Shown here: piece by piece, positions 26,837 to 36,691 of the stretch
How the letters are laid out: every line of letters starts with the position of its first letter
Position numbering within the stretch: position 1 is the first letter of the stretch
Assembly (NCBI GenBank): GCA_028869255.1
Contig: CP110972.1
Span: 1,183,001 to 1,247,000, forward strand
Reading direction: 5' to 3'
Length of the DNA: 64,000 bases
Source: Pseudomonas poae
GTDB taxonomy: Bacteria > Pseudomonadota > Gammaproteobacteria > Pseudomonadales > Pseudomonadaceae
Made by a program: the position numbers and the translations under genes
The notes under the pieces: model-generated
Database searches by the model: none
What the model was told of the DNA's origin: nothing
Seen by the model: only the letters and a program-made list of their open reading frames with translations

Positions 26837-26959
26837 GTCTGTCCAAACACCCTCGATTAGATCGCTTTTCTGGATTATCCATCCAATTACTAATGGTTTA
26901 TCGCCTGGTTGATGCAGCCTAAGCTCGGATCTTCGCCCATTCGTGAAGGAGATTCCCCC

Positions 26960-27733
26960 ATGGCAGACCATTCTATCAAAGGTAAAGTTGTTCTCATCGC
27001 GGGCGGAGCCAAGAACCTTGGCGGGTTGATCGCCCGCGATCTGGCCGCGCAGGGCGCCAAGGCCGTCGCGATCCACTACAACAGCGCCGCATCCAAGGCC
27101 GATGCCGACGTGACGGTCTCTGCGGTCCAGGCAAGCGGCGCGCAGGCAGTGGCCCTGCAGGGTGATCTGACGACGGCCGGAGCCGTCGAGAAGCTGTTTG
27201 CTGATGCCATCGCTGCAGTCGGCAAGCCTGACATCGCCATCAACACCGTGGGGAAGGTGCTCAAGAAGTCCATGGCCGAAATCAGCGAGGCCGAGTACGA
27301 CGAGATGACGGCGGTCAATTCTAAGACTGCGTTCTTCTTCCTCAAGGAAGCCGGCAAAAACTTGAACGATAACGGCAAGATCTGCACGGTGGTCACATCG
27401 CTGCTGGGTGCTTTCACGCCGTTCTACGCCGCCTACGCCGGCACGAAGGCGCCGGTGGAGCACTACACCCGCGCGGCCTCCAAGGAATTCGGTGCGCGCG
27501 GCATCTCGGTGACGGCGGTTGGCCCGGGCCCGATGGATACGCCTTTCTTCTATCCAGCCGAGGGTGCCGATGCAGTGGCTTACCACAAAACGGCTGCAGC
27601 GCTTTCATCGTTCAGTGCAACAGGCTTGACCGACATCAAGGATGTGGTGCCCTTCATTCGTCACCTGGTGAGCGACGGGTGGTGGATCACCGGTCAAACG
27701 ATCCTCATCAATGGTGGATACGCCACCAAATAG
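26960..27733 (+). CDS. short-chain dehydrogenase/reductase 1
   Basis: 257 residues from the ATG at 26960, GAAGGAGA upstream. The nucleotide-binding motif is IAGGAKNLGG (residues ~13-22), and the catalytic YxxxK is YAGTK near residue 163 (AAYAGTKAPVEH). An NTVG block (~90) and a TGQTILINGGY end complete the classical SDR pattern. It resembles the second dehydrogenase of the operon along its whole length, so the two probably arose by duplication. The substrate cannot be read from the sequence; the neighbours point to carbonyl or aldehyde chemistry. Confidence 0.9.
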   Translation: MADHSIKGKVVLIAGGAKNLGGLIARDLAAQGAKAVAIHYNSAASKADADVTVSAVQASGAQAVALQGDLTTAGAVEKLFADAIAAVGKPDIAINTVGKVLKKSMAEISEAEYDEMTAVNSKTAFFFLKEAGKNLNDNGKICTVVTSLLGAFTPFYAAYAGTKAPVEHYTRAASKEFGARGISVTAVGPGPMDTPFFYPAEGADAVAYHKTAAALSSFSATGLTDIKDVVPFIRHLVSDGWWITGQTILINGGYATK

Positions 27734-27831
27734 GCCCCAAGGGCCGCAGATGTTGCCCCCTTGAGCGGATCGGCGCCCTTCTTGGCGTCAGCGACGGGGC
27801 AGGTAAATGATTACCTCGCAGGAGTTTTCAA

Positions 27832-28650
27832 ATGGTTGCCATCACTCATCAAGAAGTCATCAAGATCTTTCCTTCGGCCACCAGCACCGGCGCGCGCCGC
27901 TTCATCGGTAAGACCGCGATTGTCGTAGGGGCCTCGGCTAACGTGGGTAAAGCACTGGCTCTGCTACTGGCGCAGGAAGGTGCCGACGTGGTGGTCCATT
28001 ACAACTCGGCCTCCAAGCAGGCGCAGGCGGAAGAGGTTGCTGCGGCTGTACGTGGACCCGGACAAGAAGCGCTGATTTTTCAGGCTGACCTCACCAAGCC
28101 TGCGCAGGCCACAGCGCTGTTCGATGCCGCCATTGCCACATTTGGCAAGGTCGACATCCTCATCAACACGGCAGGCAAGATCATCCGCAAGCCACTGGCG
28201 GAGTTCGAGGAAGCGGAGTTTGACGAGTTGTTCAACGTCAATGCCAAGGCCGCCTTCTTCCTTCTCAAGGAAGCTTCGAAAAATATCGCCGACGAGGGCC
28301 GCGTCCTGAGCTTTGTTACCACCATGGTCGCTGCCTTTGCGCCCACCTATGCGGGCTATGCCGGTAGCAAAGCACCGCTGGAACACTTCAGCAAGTCGCT
28401 TGCCAAGGAACTGGGCGGGCGTGGTGTCACGGTCAATTGCATCGCGCCCGGACCGCTTGATACGTCGTTCTTCTACCCAGCCGAATCCAACGAGAACATC
28501 GGTTGGCTCAAATCGATGTCGATCGACGGCGGTCTGGGCAACATCACCGACATCACGGGCCTTGCGCTGTTCCTGGTGTCGCCGGAAGCGCGCTGGATGA
28601 CGGGTACCACCAGCTACATCAACGGCGGTATCGTTTCGCCGATCAACTGA
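27832..28650 (+). CDS. short-chain dehydrogenase/reductase 2
   Basis: 272 residues, AGGAG upstream. The NAD(P)-binding motif is VVGASANVGKA near residue 32, and the catalytic YAGSK is at ~180 (YAGYAGSKAPLEH). The N-terminal ~25 residues extend beyond the first dehydrogenase. It keeps the APGPLDTSFFYPAES segment that the first copy has as GPGPMDTPFFYPAEG. It lies 98 bases after copy 1 and 79 before the DJ-1/PfpI-like gene. It acts on a carbonyl compound or alcohol with NAD(P)H; the partner is unknown. Confidence 0.9.
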   Translation: MVAITHQEVIKIFPSATSTGARRFIGKTAIVVGASANVGKALALLLAQEGADVVVHYNSASKQAQAEEVAAAVRGPGQEALIFQADLTKPAQATALFDAAIATFGKVDILINTAGKIIRKPLAEFEEAEFDELFNVNAKAAFFLLKEASKNIADEGRVLSFVTTMVAAFAPTYAGYAGSKAPLEHFSKSLAKELGGRGVTVNCIAPGPLDTSFFYPAESNENIGWLKSMSIDGGLGNITDITGLALFLVSPEARWMTGTTSYINGGIVSPIN

Positions 28651-28729
28651 TGAATTGGAACGCAGGCATCCAGGAGGGATTCCCGCTCGGGTTGTCCGCA
28701 ACACTTTTGAAGTTAGAGGAGAAACGAGC

Positions 28730-29482
28730 ATGCCTGCATCAGACCTGAAAGTTGAAATTCGCGTCGGACTGAAACGCAAGCCGCGTCGCATACTGTTGAT
28801 CGTCTCGAACACAGCCCAGCTTAAGGGCTTTGCGGTGGGGTTCTTCGGTGAAGAAATGACGTGCGCCTTCCTCATGTTCACGCAAGCCGGGCATGAGGTG
28901 GAGCTTGCGTCTCCCAAGGGTGGCGAGGTCATGATCGATACGCACAGCGATCCGCGCACCCCGGGGGGCGTGTATGCTGACGACCTGATTACACTCGGGT
29001 TTGTGCACCACGCCACGTTTGGTCCGATGCTCAAGCGGACGCTGCCGATTAGTGCGGTGAAGGTGGACGAATACGACGCGATCTGGGTCGCAGGCGGCGG
29101 GCCACTGCTGACGTTCAAGGACGATCTGGCGCTGCACCAACTAGTTGCCGATTTCTACGAGAAGGGAAAGATCGTTACCTTGATCTGCCACGGATCTTCT
29201 CTACTGCTCTGGACGCGTCTGTCGGATGGCAAGCTGCTGGCCGAGGGGAAGACGTGGACCGGCTTCACCGACGCGGAAGAAGACGAGGTCAACACGGCCT
29301 TCGGCATGAAGTTGAATAACTACACCATTCAAAGCGAAGCGGCCGGAATCGAGGGCACCACCTATCTCTGCCGGGAAGTAAATGAGCCGTTTGCTATCCG
29401 CGACGGCCGACTTATCACCGGGCAGCAGCAGTACAGCAGCAGGCTCACCGCCGGACTGGCGCTCGATGCACTTGACGAATAG
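28730..29482 (+). CDS. DJ-1/PfpI superfamily (class I GATase-like) protein
   Basis: 250 residues from the ATG at 28730, AGAGGAG upstream. The nucleophile elbow LICHGSSLLLW near residue 155 carries the reactive cysteine, and FGEEMTCAF near 42 supplies the glutamate typical of the superfamily. The size and the FAVGFFGEE and ELASPKGGE blocks suit the Hsp31/chaperone-like branch, whose members act on methylglyoxal or other reactive carbonyls. In an operon with two reductases and an aldehyde dehydrogenase this supports a detoxification role, which is inference. Confidence 0.85.
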   Translation: MPASDLKVEIRVGLKRKPRRILLIVSNTAQLKGFAVGFFGEEMTCAFLMFTQAGHEVELASPKGGEVMIDTHSDPRTPGGVYADDLITLGFVHHATFGPMLKRTLPISAVKVDEYDAIWVAGGGPLLTFKDDLALHQLVADFYEKGKIVTLICHGSSLLLWTRLSDGKLLAEGKTWTGFTDAEEDEVNTAFGMKLNNYTIQSEAAGIEGTTYLCREVNEPFAIRDGRLITGQQQYSSRLTAGLALDALDE

Positions 29483-29492
29483 GTCTTCCGAT

Positions 29493-30868
29493 ATGGCCAA
29501 CAAGTTTCAAGGCATCCTGGATGCCCAGAAGGAACGCTTCCTGACCGACGCCACCAAGTCTCACGACTGGCGCATCGATCAATTGGACCGCCTGGAGCGG
29601 ATGCTGCGCGAGCGCCAGGAGGAATTCTGCGCTGCGCTGTATCAGGACTTCGGCAAGCCGTCCTTCGAGCAACTCTTCGAGATCACGGTGCCGTTGGGCA
29701 ACATCAAATACTACCGCGAAAACCTTAAGGAACTGATGGCGCCACAGCGGGTGGCCATTCCCAAAGGGCTGGAGGCCTCCGGCAATAGTGGCCTGATTCT
29801 GAAGGAACCCTACGGTCCGACGCTAGTGATCGGTCCGTTCAATGCGCCAATCCTGCTGTTGCTGGACCCGGCCATCGCCGCACTGGCGGCGGGCAACCCG
29901 GTGGTGTTGAAGCCTGCCAATACTACGCCAGCCACCGCCGCGTTGTTCCAGAAGTTCGTGCCCCAGTACTTCGAGCCCGAGAACGTGGCTATCGTCACTG
30001 GCGGGCGCGAAGAAATCAGCGCGCTGCTGGAGCTTCCCTTCGACTTCATCTTCTTCACCGGCAGTTCGGCCGTCGGCAAGGTCGTGATGCGCGCGGCGGC
30101 CGAGAACCTTACGCCGGTGATTCTGGAGCTGGGTGGCCAGAACCCCACCATCGTCGACGAAACCGCCAACCTTGACATTGCCGCCGATCGCATCGCCTGG
30201 GGCCACAACGCGATCTCCGGCCAATGGTGCATCGCGCCGGGCTACGTGTACGTGCACGAAAGCGTCGCCGACGCCTTCATCGACAAGCTCAAGGCAGCCA
30301 TCGTCAAGATGTACGGTGCCGACCCGCAGCAGAGCCCCGATTTCGCCCGCATGATCAGCGAACATGACGCGCAGCGTGTCGTGTCGTACATCCTGCCCGA
30401 CAAGGTTGTGCATGGTGGTCGTTTCGACGTGTCGGCGCGCTACGTCGAGCCGACCGTGCTATACCCTCGACCTGGGACGACCCGGCACTGCAGCAGGAAA
30501 TCTTTGGCCCGGTCCTGCCGGTTATTCCGTACACCGACCTGAAAGCGATCGTGGGCATTATGAAGCGCAAGCCCAAGTCACTGGCCGCCTATATCTTCAG
30601 CAAGAACCAGGCGAACATCGACTACGTGCTGGGCAGCCTATCCTTCGGTGGAGGCTGCGTGAACCAGACCAATTTGCATTGCTGGATCGACAGCCTGCCC
30701 TTCGGTGGCGTCGGCTACAGTGGCATGGGCAAGTACTACGGCAAGGCCGGCTTTGATGCGCTGAGCAATACGAAGGCCATGCTGATTGGTAATCCTGACC
30801 TCGAATTGGACGTCTTTCCGCCTTATGCCGGCAAGGACGTCGTCAGGAACCTCAGCATCTTTAACTGA
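29493..30868 (+). pseudogene. class 3-type aldehyde dehydrogenase, frameshifted
   Basis: Start at 29493 (MANKFQGILDAQ), 10 bases after the previous stop. Recognisable ALDH parts: FFTGSSAVGK (coenzyme), the catalytic glutamate in LELGGQNP, and the cysteine in GQWCIAPGYVYVHE. The frame breaks at the CCC at 30464-30466; with one more C it continues LYPSTWDDPALQQEIFGPVLP and ends at 30868, giving about 458 residues, the length of short class 3 enzymes of the coniferyl-aldehyde type. It oxidises an aldehyde to the acid with NAD(P)+. As shown, the protein lacks the last third. A sequencing indel is likely since the rest is well conserved. Confidence 0.88.
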
Positions 30869-30947
30869 GCGCCAGCAACTCAAGCTCGCCAACTCTCCAT
30901 GGGTCGACGCTAAAGAAGCAGTCAATGAAAAATATGGGAGATTCTGC

Positions 30948-31216
30948 ATGCACGTACTGATGGTCATGTTCGGAGGCGTAGTCCTCTTGGGCGTTTTCGT
31001 CCTGTTCGGTTGGCTCTGGGGGCCAATACGGCAGGCATGGCGCTCGCGGCCAAAGCCTTCGTGCCCGTCTGGTTGCTGGTTGCGGCTGTCAACATGTGGG
31101 TGGGCGTCAGCCTCGCGGGTTACAGTGCACGCGAGGAGTTTCCGATCCTGTTACTGGTCTTCGCTGTGCCAGCCATCGCGGCCGGCATCGAGGTCTGGCG
31201 CCTCTCGCAGCCGTGA
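30948..31216 (+). pseudogene. small integral membrane protein, frameshifted
   Basis: From the ATG at 30948 (GGGAG upstream) one membrane segment is read (MFGGVVLLGVFVLFGWLWG), then the frame breaks in the GGGGG at 31018-31022. With one more G it continues ANTAGMALAAKAFVPVWLLV and two further hydrophobic segments to the stop at 31216, giving ~89 residues with three membrane spans. I recognise no named family. It sits between the aldehyde dehydrogenase and ltrA in the same direction. Confidence 0.7.
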
Positions 31217-31233
31217 AGCAGGAGACCACCACC

Positions 31234-32421
31234 ATGTCGAGCAAGTCGGTGCCAGACCATCCTTTGCTGCGCCATCGCGACGGCCATCACGCACGTGTGA
31301 CCTACGAGGAGCTGTTCTTCGACCTGGTCTACGTCTTCGCGGTGACCCAGCTCAGCCATGAGCTGCTGCACAACCTCACGGGATTCGGCGTGATCGAAAC
31401 GCTGATCCTGTGGTTCGCGGTCTGGCTGGGTTGGCAATACACCTGCTGGGTCACCAACTGGTTCGACCCCGAAACACCCCCCATCCGAGGCATGATGTTC
31501 GCGACCATGTTGCTCGGGCTGGTCATGGCGGCCAGCATTCCGATGGCATTCTCCGACCGGGGGCTCATGTTCGCGGGCGCCTACGTAGCGATGCAGGTCG
31601 GGCGAACCGCTTTCATTGCGCTGCAACTGCCCAGTGGACATCCGCTGTCGGCAAACTACCGCCGCATGCTCGGCTGGGTATCTATCTCGGGGGTGTTCTG
31701 GATCGCCGGGGCACTAGCACAGCACGAAACGCGTGCCCTGCTATGGCTGGTCGCTGTTCTTTGTGAGTACGTCTCCCCGATGTTCGGCTTTGATTTGCCC
31801 GGGATGGGGCGTTCCCGCACACAGGAGTGGACGATCGAAGGCGGCCACTTGGCCGAGCGCTGCCAGCTTTTCGTGATCGTGGCACTGGGTGAAACGGTGC
31901 TCGCCAGCGGCGCCACCCTTGCCGATGCCGCAAAATGGGATGTGCCGGTGGTGCTGGCGCTGCTGGCCACCTTCGTCGGCACGCTGGCCATGTGGTGGCT
32001 TTACTTCGGGACGTCGAGCAAGGACGCGACGGAGGCCATCACGCGCTCGGATGATCCCGGACGCATCGGGGCGTACTTCCACTACATCCATGCCATCTTG
32101 ATCGCTGGCGTTATCGCCTCCGCGGTTGGCAACGACTTGGTGCTGGCCCATCCGCATGCGCACCCCGGCGCGGCCCAGATCGTCATCTTGCTCGCTGGAC
32201 CGGCGATTTATCTGCTGGGCAGCGCCATATACAAGCGGATCGTCTATGGTGTAGTGCCGGCGTCGCATTTGGCCGGCGTGCTGATGCTGCTGGCGCTGGT
32301 GCCCGTGGCATTTTTCGCCGACATGCTGGTCATGGGATGGTTGACCACCGCGGTCGTGCTGATGGTGAGCTTCTGGGAAGGGCACCTGCTCCGAGACCTC
32401 CGCAGGAAGGACGGGCAGTGA
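31234..32421 (+). CDS. low temperature requirement protein A (LtrA) family membrane protein
   Basis: 395 residues from the ATG at 31234, with many hydrophobic segments (about ten). The N-terminal VTYEELFFDLVYVFAVTQLS and the C-terminal FWEGHLLRDLRR are typical of the LtrA family. Members are polytopic inner-membrane proteins of unknown biochemical function, named after a Listeria cold-growth mutant. Its stop overlaps the start of the DUF924 gene. Its presence in the dehydrogenase operon may point to transport or export of the metabolite. Confidence 0.88.
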   Translation: MSSKSVPDHPLLRHRDGHHARVTYEELFFDLVYVFAVTQLSHELLHNLTGFGVIETLILWFAVWLGWQYTCWVTNWFDPETPPIRGMMFATMLLGLVMAASIPMAFSDRGLMFAGAYVAMQVGRTAFIALQLPSGHPLSANYRRMLGWVSISGVFWIAGALAQHETRALLWLVAVLCEYVSPMFGFDLPGMGRSRTQEWTIEGGHLAERCQLFVIVALGETVLASGATLADAAKWDVPVVLALLATFVGTLAMWWLYFGTSSKDATEAITRSDDPGRIGAYFHYIHAILIAGVIASAVGNDLVLAHPHAHPGAAQIVILLAGPAIYLLGSAIYKRIVYGVVPASHLAGVLMLLALVPVAFFADMLVMGWLTTAVVLMVSFWEGHLLRDLRRKDGQ

Positions 32422-33011
32422 GCGTCGCGTCGGGATGCAATCGGACCCGGATGTCCGTTGCGGGGGCGCCAGCCACGCCGGAGGGCCCTGCTGAATTGTT
32501 GCGATTCTGGCGAGCGTCCAAGACGGATTGGTTCAGCCACGATCCGGCCTTCGACCAGCATTTTCGTGAGCGCTTCCTCTGCCTGCATCTGCCGGCGGCA
32601 CAGCGCATGCGCGACGATTGGGCGGATACGCCAGAGGGAGCGCTGGCTTTGCTCATCCTGCTCGACCAATTCCCGCGCAATGCCTTCCGCGGTATAGCTC
32701 GTATGTATACAACGGACCCCTTGGCCCGACACTATGCCCGAAAGGCAGAATCTGTTGGGTATATGGGGGAGGTCGACGCAGACTTGAAACTGTTCTTTTG
32801 CCTGCCCTTTGCCCATTCGGAAGATATCGGTGACCAGGATCTATCGGTCGAGCTGAACGCTCGGCTCGGGCAACCCTGGCTCTTCCATGCAGAGGGACAT
32901 CGGGACATCATTCGCCGGTTCGGCCGTTTCCCGCATCGTAACGTGATACTGGGACGCCGGACCACGGACCAGGAAGACGCCTTCCTTGGCAGCGGCGGAT
33001 TCGCCGGATGA
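32418..33011 (+). CDS. DUF924 family protein
   Basis: 197 residues from the GTG at 32418, which overlaps the ltrA stop by four bases and has AGGAAGG seven bases upstream. The family features are FWRASKTDWFSHDPAFD, LALLILLDQFPRNAFRG, LFFCLPFAHSED and FPHRNVILGR. DUF924 proteins are soluble, helical and of unknown function. A position inside the cargo operon is all that hints at a role. Confidence 0.88.
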   Translation: MSVASGCNRTRMSVAGAPATPEGPAELLRFWRASKTDWFSHDPAFDQHFRERFLCLHLPAAQRMRDDWADTPEGALALLILLDQFPRNAFRGIARMYTTDPLARHYARKAESVGYMGEVDADLKLFFCLPFAHSEDIGDQDLSVELNARLGQPWLFHAEGHRDIIRRFGRFPHRNVILGRRTTDQEDAFLGSGGFAG

Positions 33012-33066
33012 GACGCGGTCCCTTCGAGCTGGCTCTCAGTTCAACAGGCTATGTGGAAAGGAATTA

Positions 33067-33972
33067 ATGGATAAACTCGATCAGTATCGCGTCTTCGTTC
33101 AGGTTGCCGAGATGGGCAGTTTCATCAAGGCTGCCCATGCGCTGGAACTGCCGCGTGCATCGGTGTCCGCTGCCGTCCAACAACTCGAATCGACCCTGGG
33201 CACGCGCTTGCTGCATCGAACGACGCGACAGGTGCGCCTGACTGCCGATGGCCTGCAGTTGCTGGAGCGGGTACGCCTTTTCCTCTCAGATGCGGAAGAC
33301 ATCAATCAGCTGTTTTATGCCAGCCAACGTAAGATTTCAGGGCGGCTCAATGTTGACGTGCCCAGCCGTATCGCCCGCCGACTGATTGCCCCTGCACTGC
33401 CGGGTTTCCTGCGTCGCTATCCCCGCCCTCAATTGGCATTGGGCTCGACCGACCGCGCGATCGATCTAGTGCAAGAAGGCGTTGACTGCGCCGTCCGGAT
33501 TGGTGCATTGCATAACAGCAGTCTGGTCGCTCACCTCCTCGGCCATATCGCACTGATCAACTGCGCCAGTCCGGCATACCTGCGTGAGTATGGCGTTCCG
33601 GTCAAGCCGGATGACCTGACCCAGGGACACTGGTCGGTGGGATACGCCTCGCCCTCCACTGGACGGGAACTGCCTTGGGACTGCTTTGTAGCGGGCAACG
33701 ACCGGCAGGTCGCCGTACCTAGTCGGGTGATCGTCAACAACGCCGAAAGCTACATAGCCTGCTGCGTGTCGGGGATGGGATTGATCCAGATTCCTAGATT
33801 TGACGTCCAGCATCTGCTCGACAGAGGCGAACTTGTGGAGGTCATGACCGACTTTCGCGCCGCGCCTATGCAGGTGTCGCTTGTCTACCCGAACCGCAGG
33901 CAGCGTTCGCGGCGACTGGCAGTCTTTCAGGAATGGTTTGAAGCGTTGATGCGACCGCACCTGGATACCTAA
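33067..33972 (+). CDS. LysR-family transcriptional regulator
   Basis: 301 residues, start at 33067. The N-terminal winged helix-turn-helix (FVQVAEMGSFIKAAHALELPRASVSAAVQQLE) is followed by the usual effector-binding domain (PSRIARRLIAPALPGFLRRYP; GVDCAVRIGAL). It is the last gene of the cargo operon and on the same strand, which is less usual than a divergent position; it may still control the operon promoter at ~26.8-26.95 kb. The type resembles regulators of dehydrogenase operons (CrgA/DmlR-like subgroup). Confidence 0.92.
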   Translation: MDKLDQYRVFVQVAEMGSFIKAAHALELPRASVSAAVQQLESTLGTRLLHRTTRQVRLTADGLQLLERVRLFLSDAEDINQLFYASQRKISGRLNVDVPSRIARRLIAPALPGFLRRYPRPQLALGSTDRAIDLVQEGVDCAVRIGALHNSSLVAHLLGHIALINCASPAYLREYGVPVKPDDLTQGHWSVGYASPSTGRELPWDCFVAGNDRQVAVPSRVIVNNAESYIACCVSGMGLIQIPRFDVQHLLDRGELVEVMTDFRAAPMQVSLVYPNRRQRSRRLAVFQEWFEALMRPHLDT

Positions 33973-34663
33973 GCCTGACCCGAGCCCATGGCGGGGAAGA
34001 AAGCGTTGATTGGCTGTCAGGTCGGATGAGTTCATAACCTTCGTTAGCCCCTACAACGTGGCCTAGCTTTCTTTTCCAACGCTCTTATGTGGCTTCCAGC
34101 CGACAGTCGTCGCTTTGCTAAGCGTTCCGAGGGTCGAAGCCTGCAGTAGAATGTCGATAGGTAGTGCCCTACATATTGGTTTGGAAAGCTTGCCCCGGTT
34201 TGTGGTAAGGGACTGGGCGAATGGCTAGAGCGCCGATTGCGAGCAATTCAGTTTTAGCCATGGCCGCAGTTCCACGATGTGTCGAGAGCCACCTAGCGGG
34301 GGGCTGGGAGATTGGCGCTCGAAAAGTTCGGGAAGCTCTCGTTGCTGTTGGCGCAACAGCGTTCTGAGCTCAACTGAGTGCTTGATATTGCGCGGTTTGA
34401 CAGAATGGGGCTACCGGGTCTCTGCTGAGCTCATTCTCTCCAACCCCCCATGCGTACCCGCATGCTGGTGTTGTGACAGAGGGATGGCCTGGGAAATATT
34501 TCCCTCCATACCCAGTTTCTGCGGCTTGGGGGACACGACTTTCATGATGCGTTCCGCAACCCATCTCTTTTTGGCGTCTTGGCGGCTTTTTTGCGACACT
34601 TTCGCGGATTTTAGCGTGATGTCATAATGATGTCTTTTAGTGATATTCGCTAAGAGGCGGGCC
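33973..34663. other. intergenic region without a supported gene
   Basis: 690 bases of lower coding quality. An open frame at 34277-34627 has a residue composition that does not look like a protein, and no RNA or mobile element is recognisable. The base composition drops towards the next gene, suggesting the junction of two cargo pieces. Confidence 0.5.
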
Positions 34664-35059
34664 ATGGAAATAGGGGGTCGAAAGGTTCTCATGAGCGCAG
34701 TGCTGTTCGTTCCTGAGGGGGACTCGCTGACGTTTACTTGCCCTATTGATGACTCGGACAATTTAAATGTTAGGATGGAGTTTTCCGAGGGGGCCATTGA
34801 ACAAGGTCCGCGAGAACTTACAACTCCAGGCCCCAGGTTTTTAGTAGAGTACGAAGGGTATGGCGAGAACTGTGATATTGATTGTGTAATTTTGAAGTTT
34901 ATTAACTTTGATAACCGCTTTGGGCAAAGTCTAGTCGGCCATATCTCCGTCGCGATATCGGAAAACAATCAACAAATACTTTTTTTTGCTTCAGTACAGA
35001 TGCTGGGAAAGGTGAGTCGGATAGAATTTCAGTTCATGCTTGGAGACTCTGTAATGTGA
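34664..35059 (+). CDS. hypothetical protein, possibly DUF6864-like
   Basis: 131 residues from the ATG at 34664, AAGAGGCGG upstream; the frame is open to 34640. The segment KVLMSAVLFVPEGDSLTFTC and a later FINFDNRFGQSLVGHISVAI, ending FQFMLGDSV, resemble my memory of the DUF6864 family of small beta-rich proteins. The base composition is clearly more AT-rich than the operon to the left. There is no neighbour to suggest a partner; the next 400 bases (35060-35459) contain nothing I can support except the broken start of a chemoreceptor. Confidence 0.6.
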   Translation: MEIGGRKVLMSAVLFVPEGDSLTFTCPIDDSDNLNVRMEFSEGAIEQGPRELTTPGPRFLVEYEGYGENCDIDCVILKFINFDNRFGQSLVGHISVAISENNQQILFFASVQMLGKVSRIEFQFMLGDSVM

Positions 35060-35413
35060 CTGGTTGCTCTATCATGGGATGCAATGCATGGATCCAATCC
35101 GCATTGAAGATTAGCGCAATTTGAGGAGTGCATGTTCCCCTTTGCTTGTCGGCAGTGGCCTCGGGCACAGTGCAATCTCACTACCCCTTCCTGGTGCAGG
35201 ATGCTTAGGGATTTGGTTGGCATTTCGCTGATTGAACTAAAAAATACTCCACCGGTTGAGCATTTTCCATGACTCTGAAACGCAGTTGGACACGAGTATC
35301 TTCAGGGCCCAAGTTCCAAGTAGCGTTACCCGTTCGGGAAGAGTCCTCAGCAATATTTTTTTTGCCCCGCCCCGGCGTCCCCTAGCTAGCTGCGGGGTGT
35401 TGGCTACCAAGTG

Positions 35414-36365
35414 ATGCCGCGGGTCCACTGTATGCGCAAGGCGCCTCGACACCAGCACCATGGTCAATGATGAAACCGGAGATGTGGGCCGCTGGATCAA
35501 CAGTTTTATCGACAACCTGGACACCGTCGTCGGTCAGGTGATTCATGCTTCACAAAGCATGCGCAAAACCAACGAACTGATGCTTGGTAACAGTCAGGAA
35601 GCCGGTTTGACGTCGGACGAGGTGACCGAAGCGGTGAACCGCATGATGACCATTGTCGAAGGCCAGCTCGAGGAAATCCGTCAGGCCTCGTTGACCGCTG
35701 AACAGATGAAGCGGGCCATGGACGATGTGGTCCTGCGTGCCCGCAAGCAGTTCGAGGCGGCACGAGTCGGCACTCAGTCGATTCGTGACGTCGTCGAGCG
35801 CTCCGCCTCCAGTGTGCAGTCGCTGGATTCGAAGATGGCGCAGATCAGTAACATCATCAGCCTGATCACCAACATCACTAACCAGACCAACCTGCTGTCG
35901 CTCAATGCCGCCATCGAAGCGGCACGGGCCGGCGAGCACGGTCGCGGCTTTGCCGTGGTGGCCGATGAAGTCCGCTCACTGGCGGTGCGCACGGCCAGTG
36001 CCGCCGAAGACATCCGACAAATGGTCGAGGGCCTGCAGAGCGAAACCCAGCAAGCCGTAGCCTTTATGGAAAGCGGCGTGCAGTACGTCGACAACCACCT
36101 GCGTTCCAGCGTCGATGCCGGCTCCGACAACGCTGAATTGCATCATGAAGTGCAAAACATGATCGGCATCATCGAGCAGCGCGGCCTCAATTACGCCAAA
36201 ACTATCCGCCGCGTCGACGCCGCCTCAGGTGAAATGCGCGAAAACGTCGTGGCCCTGCAAAGCAGCGCTGAGACCGTACGCATGAACGCCAATAAGCTGC
36301 AAAAACTGGTGGGCCAGTTCGAAGTCACCGGAGGTAAGCAGGCTGCAGCACGGGTTAGAGATTAA
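35414..36365 (+). pseudogene. 5'-truncated methyl-accepting chemotaxis protein
   Basis: The sequence encodes the cytoplasmic signalling part of a chemoreceptor: the hairpin tip region [38 protein letters not shown], and the flanking methylation helices. Sensor domain, membrane segments and most of the HAMP domain are absent. The homologous frame can be followed upstream of the first ATG (35460) to about 35415, where an in-frame stop marks the break. So this is a remnant of a larger gene joined to foreign DNA, not a natural soluble receptor. If translated from 35460 it would give 301 residues. Confidence 0.75.
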
Positions 36366-36488
36366 GCTTGGCCACTTTCGTACACAATGTCTCCACCGTG
36401 ACAGAGTTAGGAGGATAACCAGATGTGCGGCAGAGGAATGCGCAGTAACAAATCCAGCAGCCACGCGATTCGGTCGTCTCCAGAATCA

Positions 36489-36671
36489 TCCAGATGACTG
36501 CGGTTCGATCAAACTAACAGACTGCTGCACGGCGAGCAGTGATTCATCAAGGCGGGCAGTAGCACTTAGCATGGCTTGCGTGTGCATGGTTATGTAATCA
36601 AAACCGGAAAGCGAACCTGCCTTGTAGGCATTTCCGTTGGATAATAATGATTTTACATTAACTTGCTTCAA
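36489..36671 (-). CDS. doubtful small hypothetical protein
   Basis: A 61-residue frame (MKQVNVKSLLSNGNAYKAGS...) whose C-terminal half is a plausible helix (TMHTQAMLSATARLDESLLA). It stands alone in the 326-base gap between the chemoreceptor fragment and the next gene, divergent from the latter. No domain is recognised. Confidence 0.3.
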
Positions 36672-36691
36672 GGGTTTTTGGGAGCTAAGCG

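Noticed and set aside
27964..29118. 384-residue minus-strand frame
   Set aside because: Antisense to the second dehydrogenase and the DJ-1-like gene; explained by high third-position GC.
34277..34627. 116-residue plus-strand frame
   Set aside because: Cysteine- and tryptophan-rich random composition, no ribosome binding site, no family.
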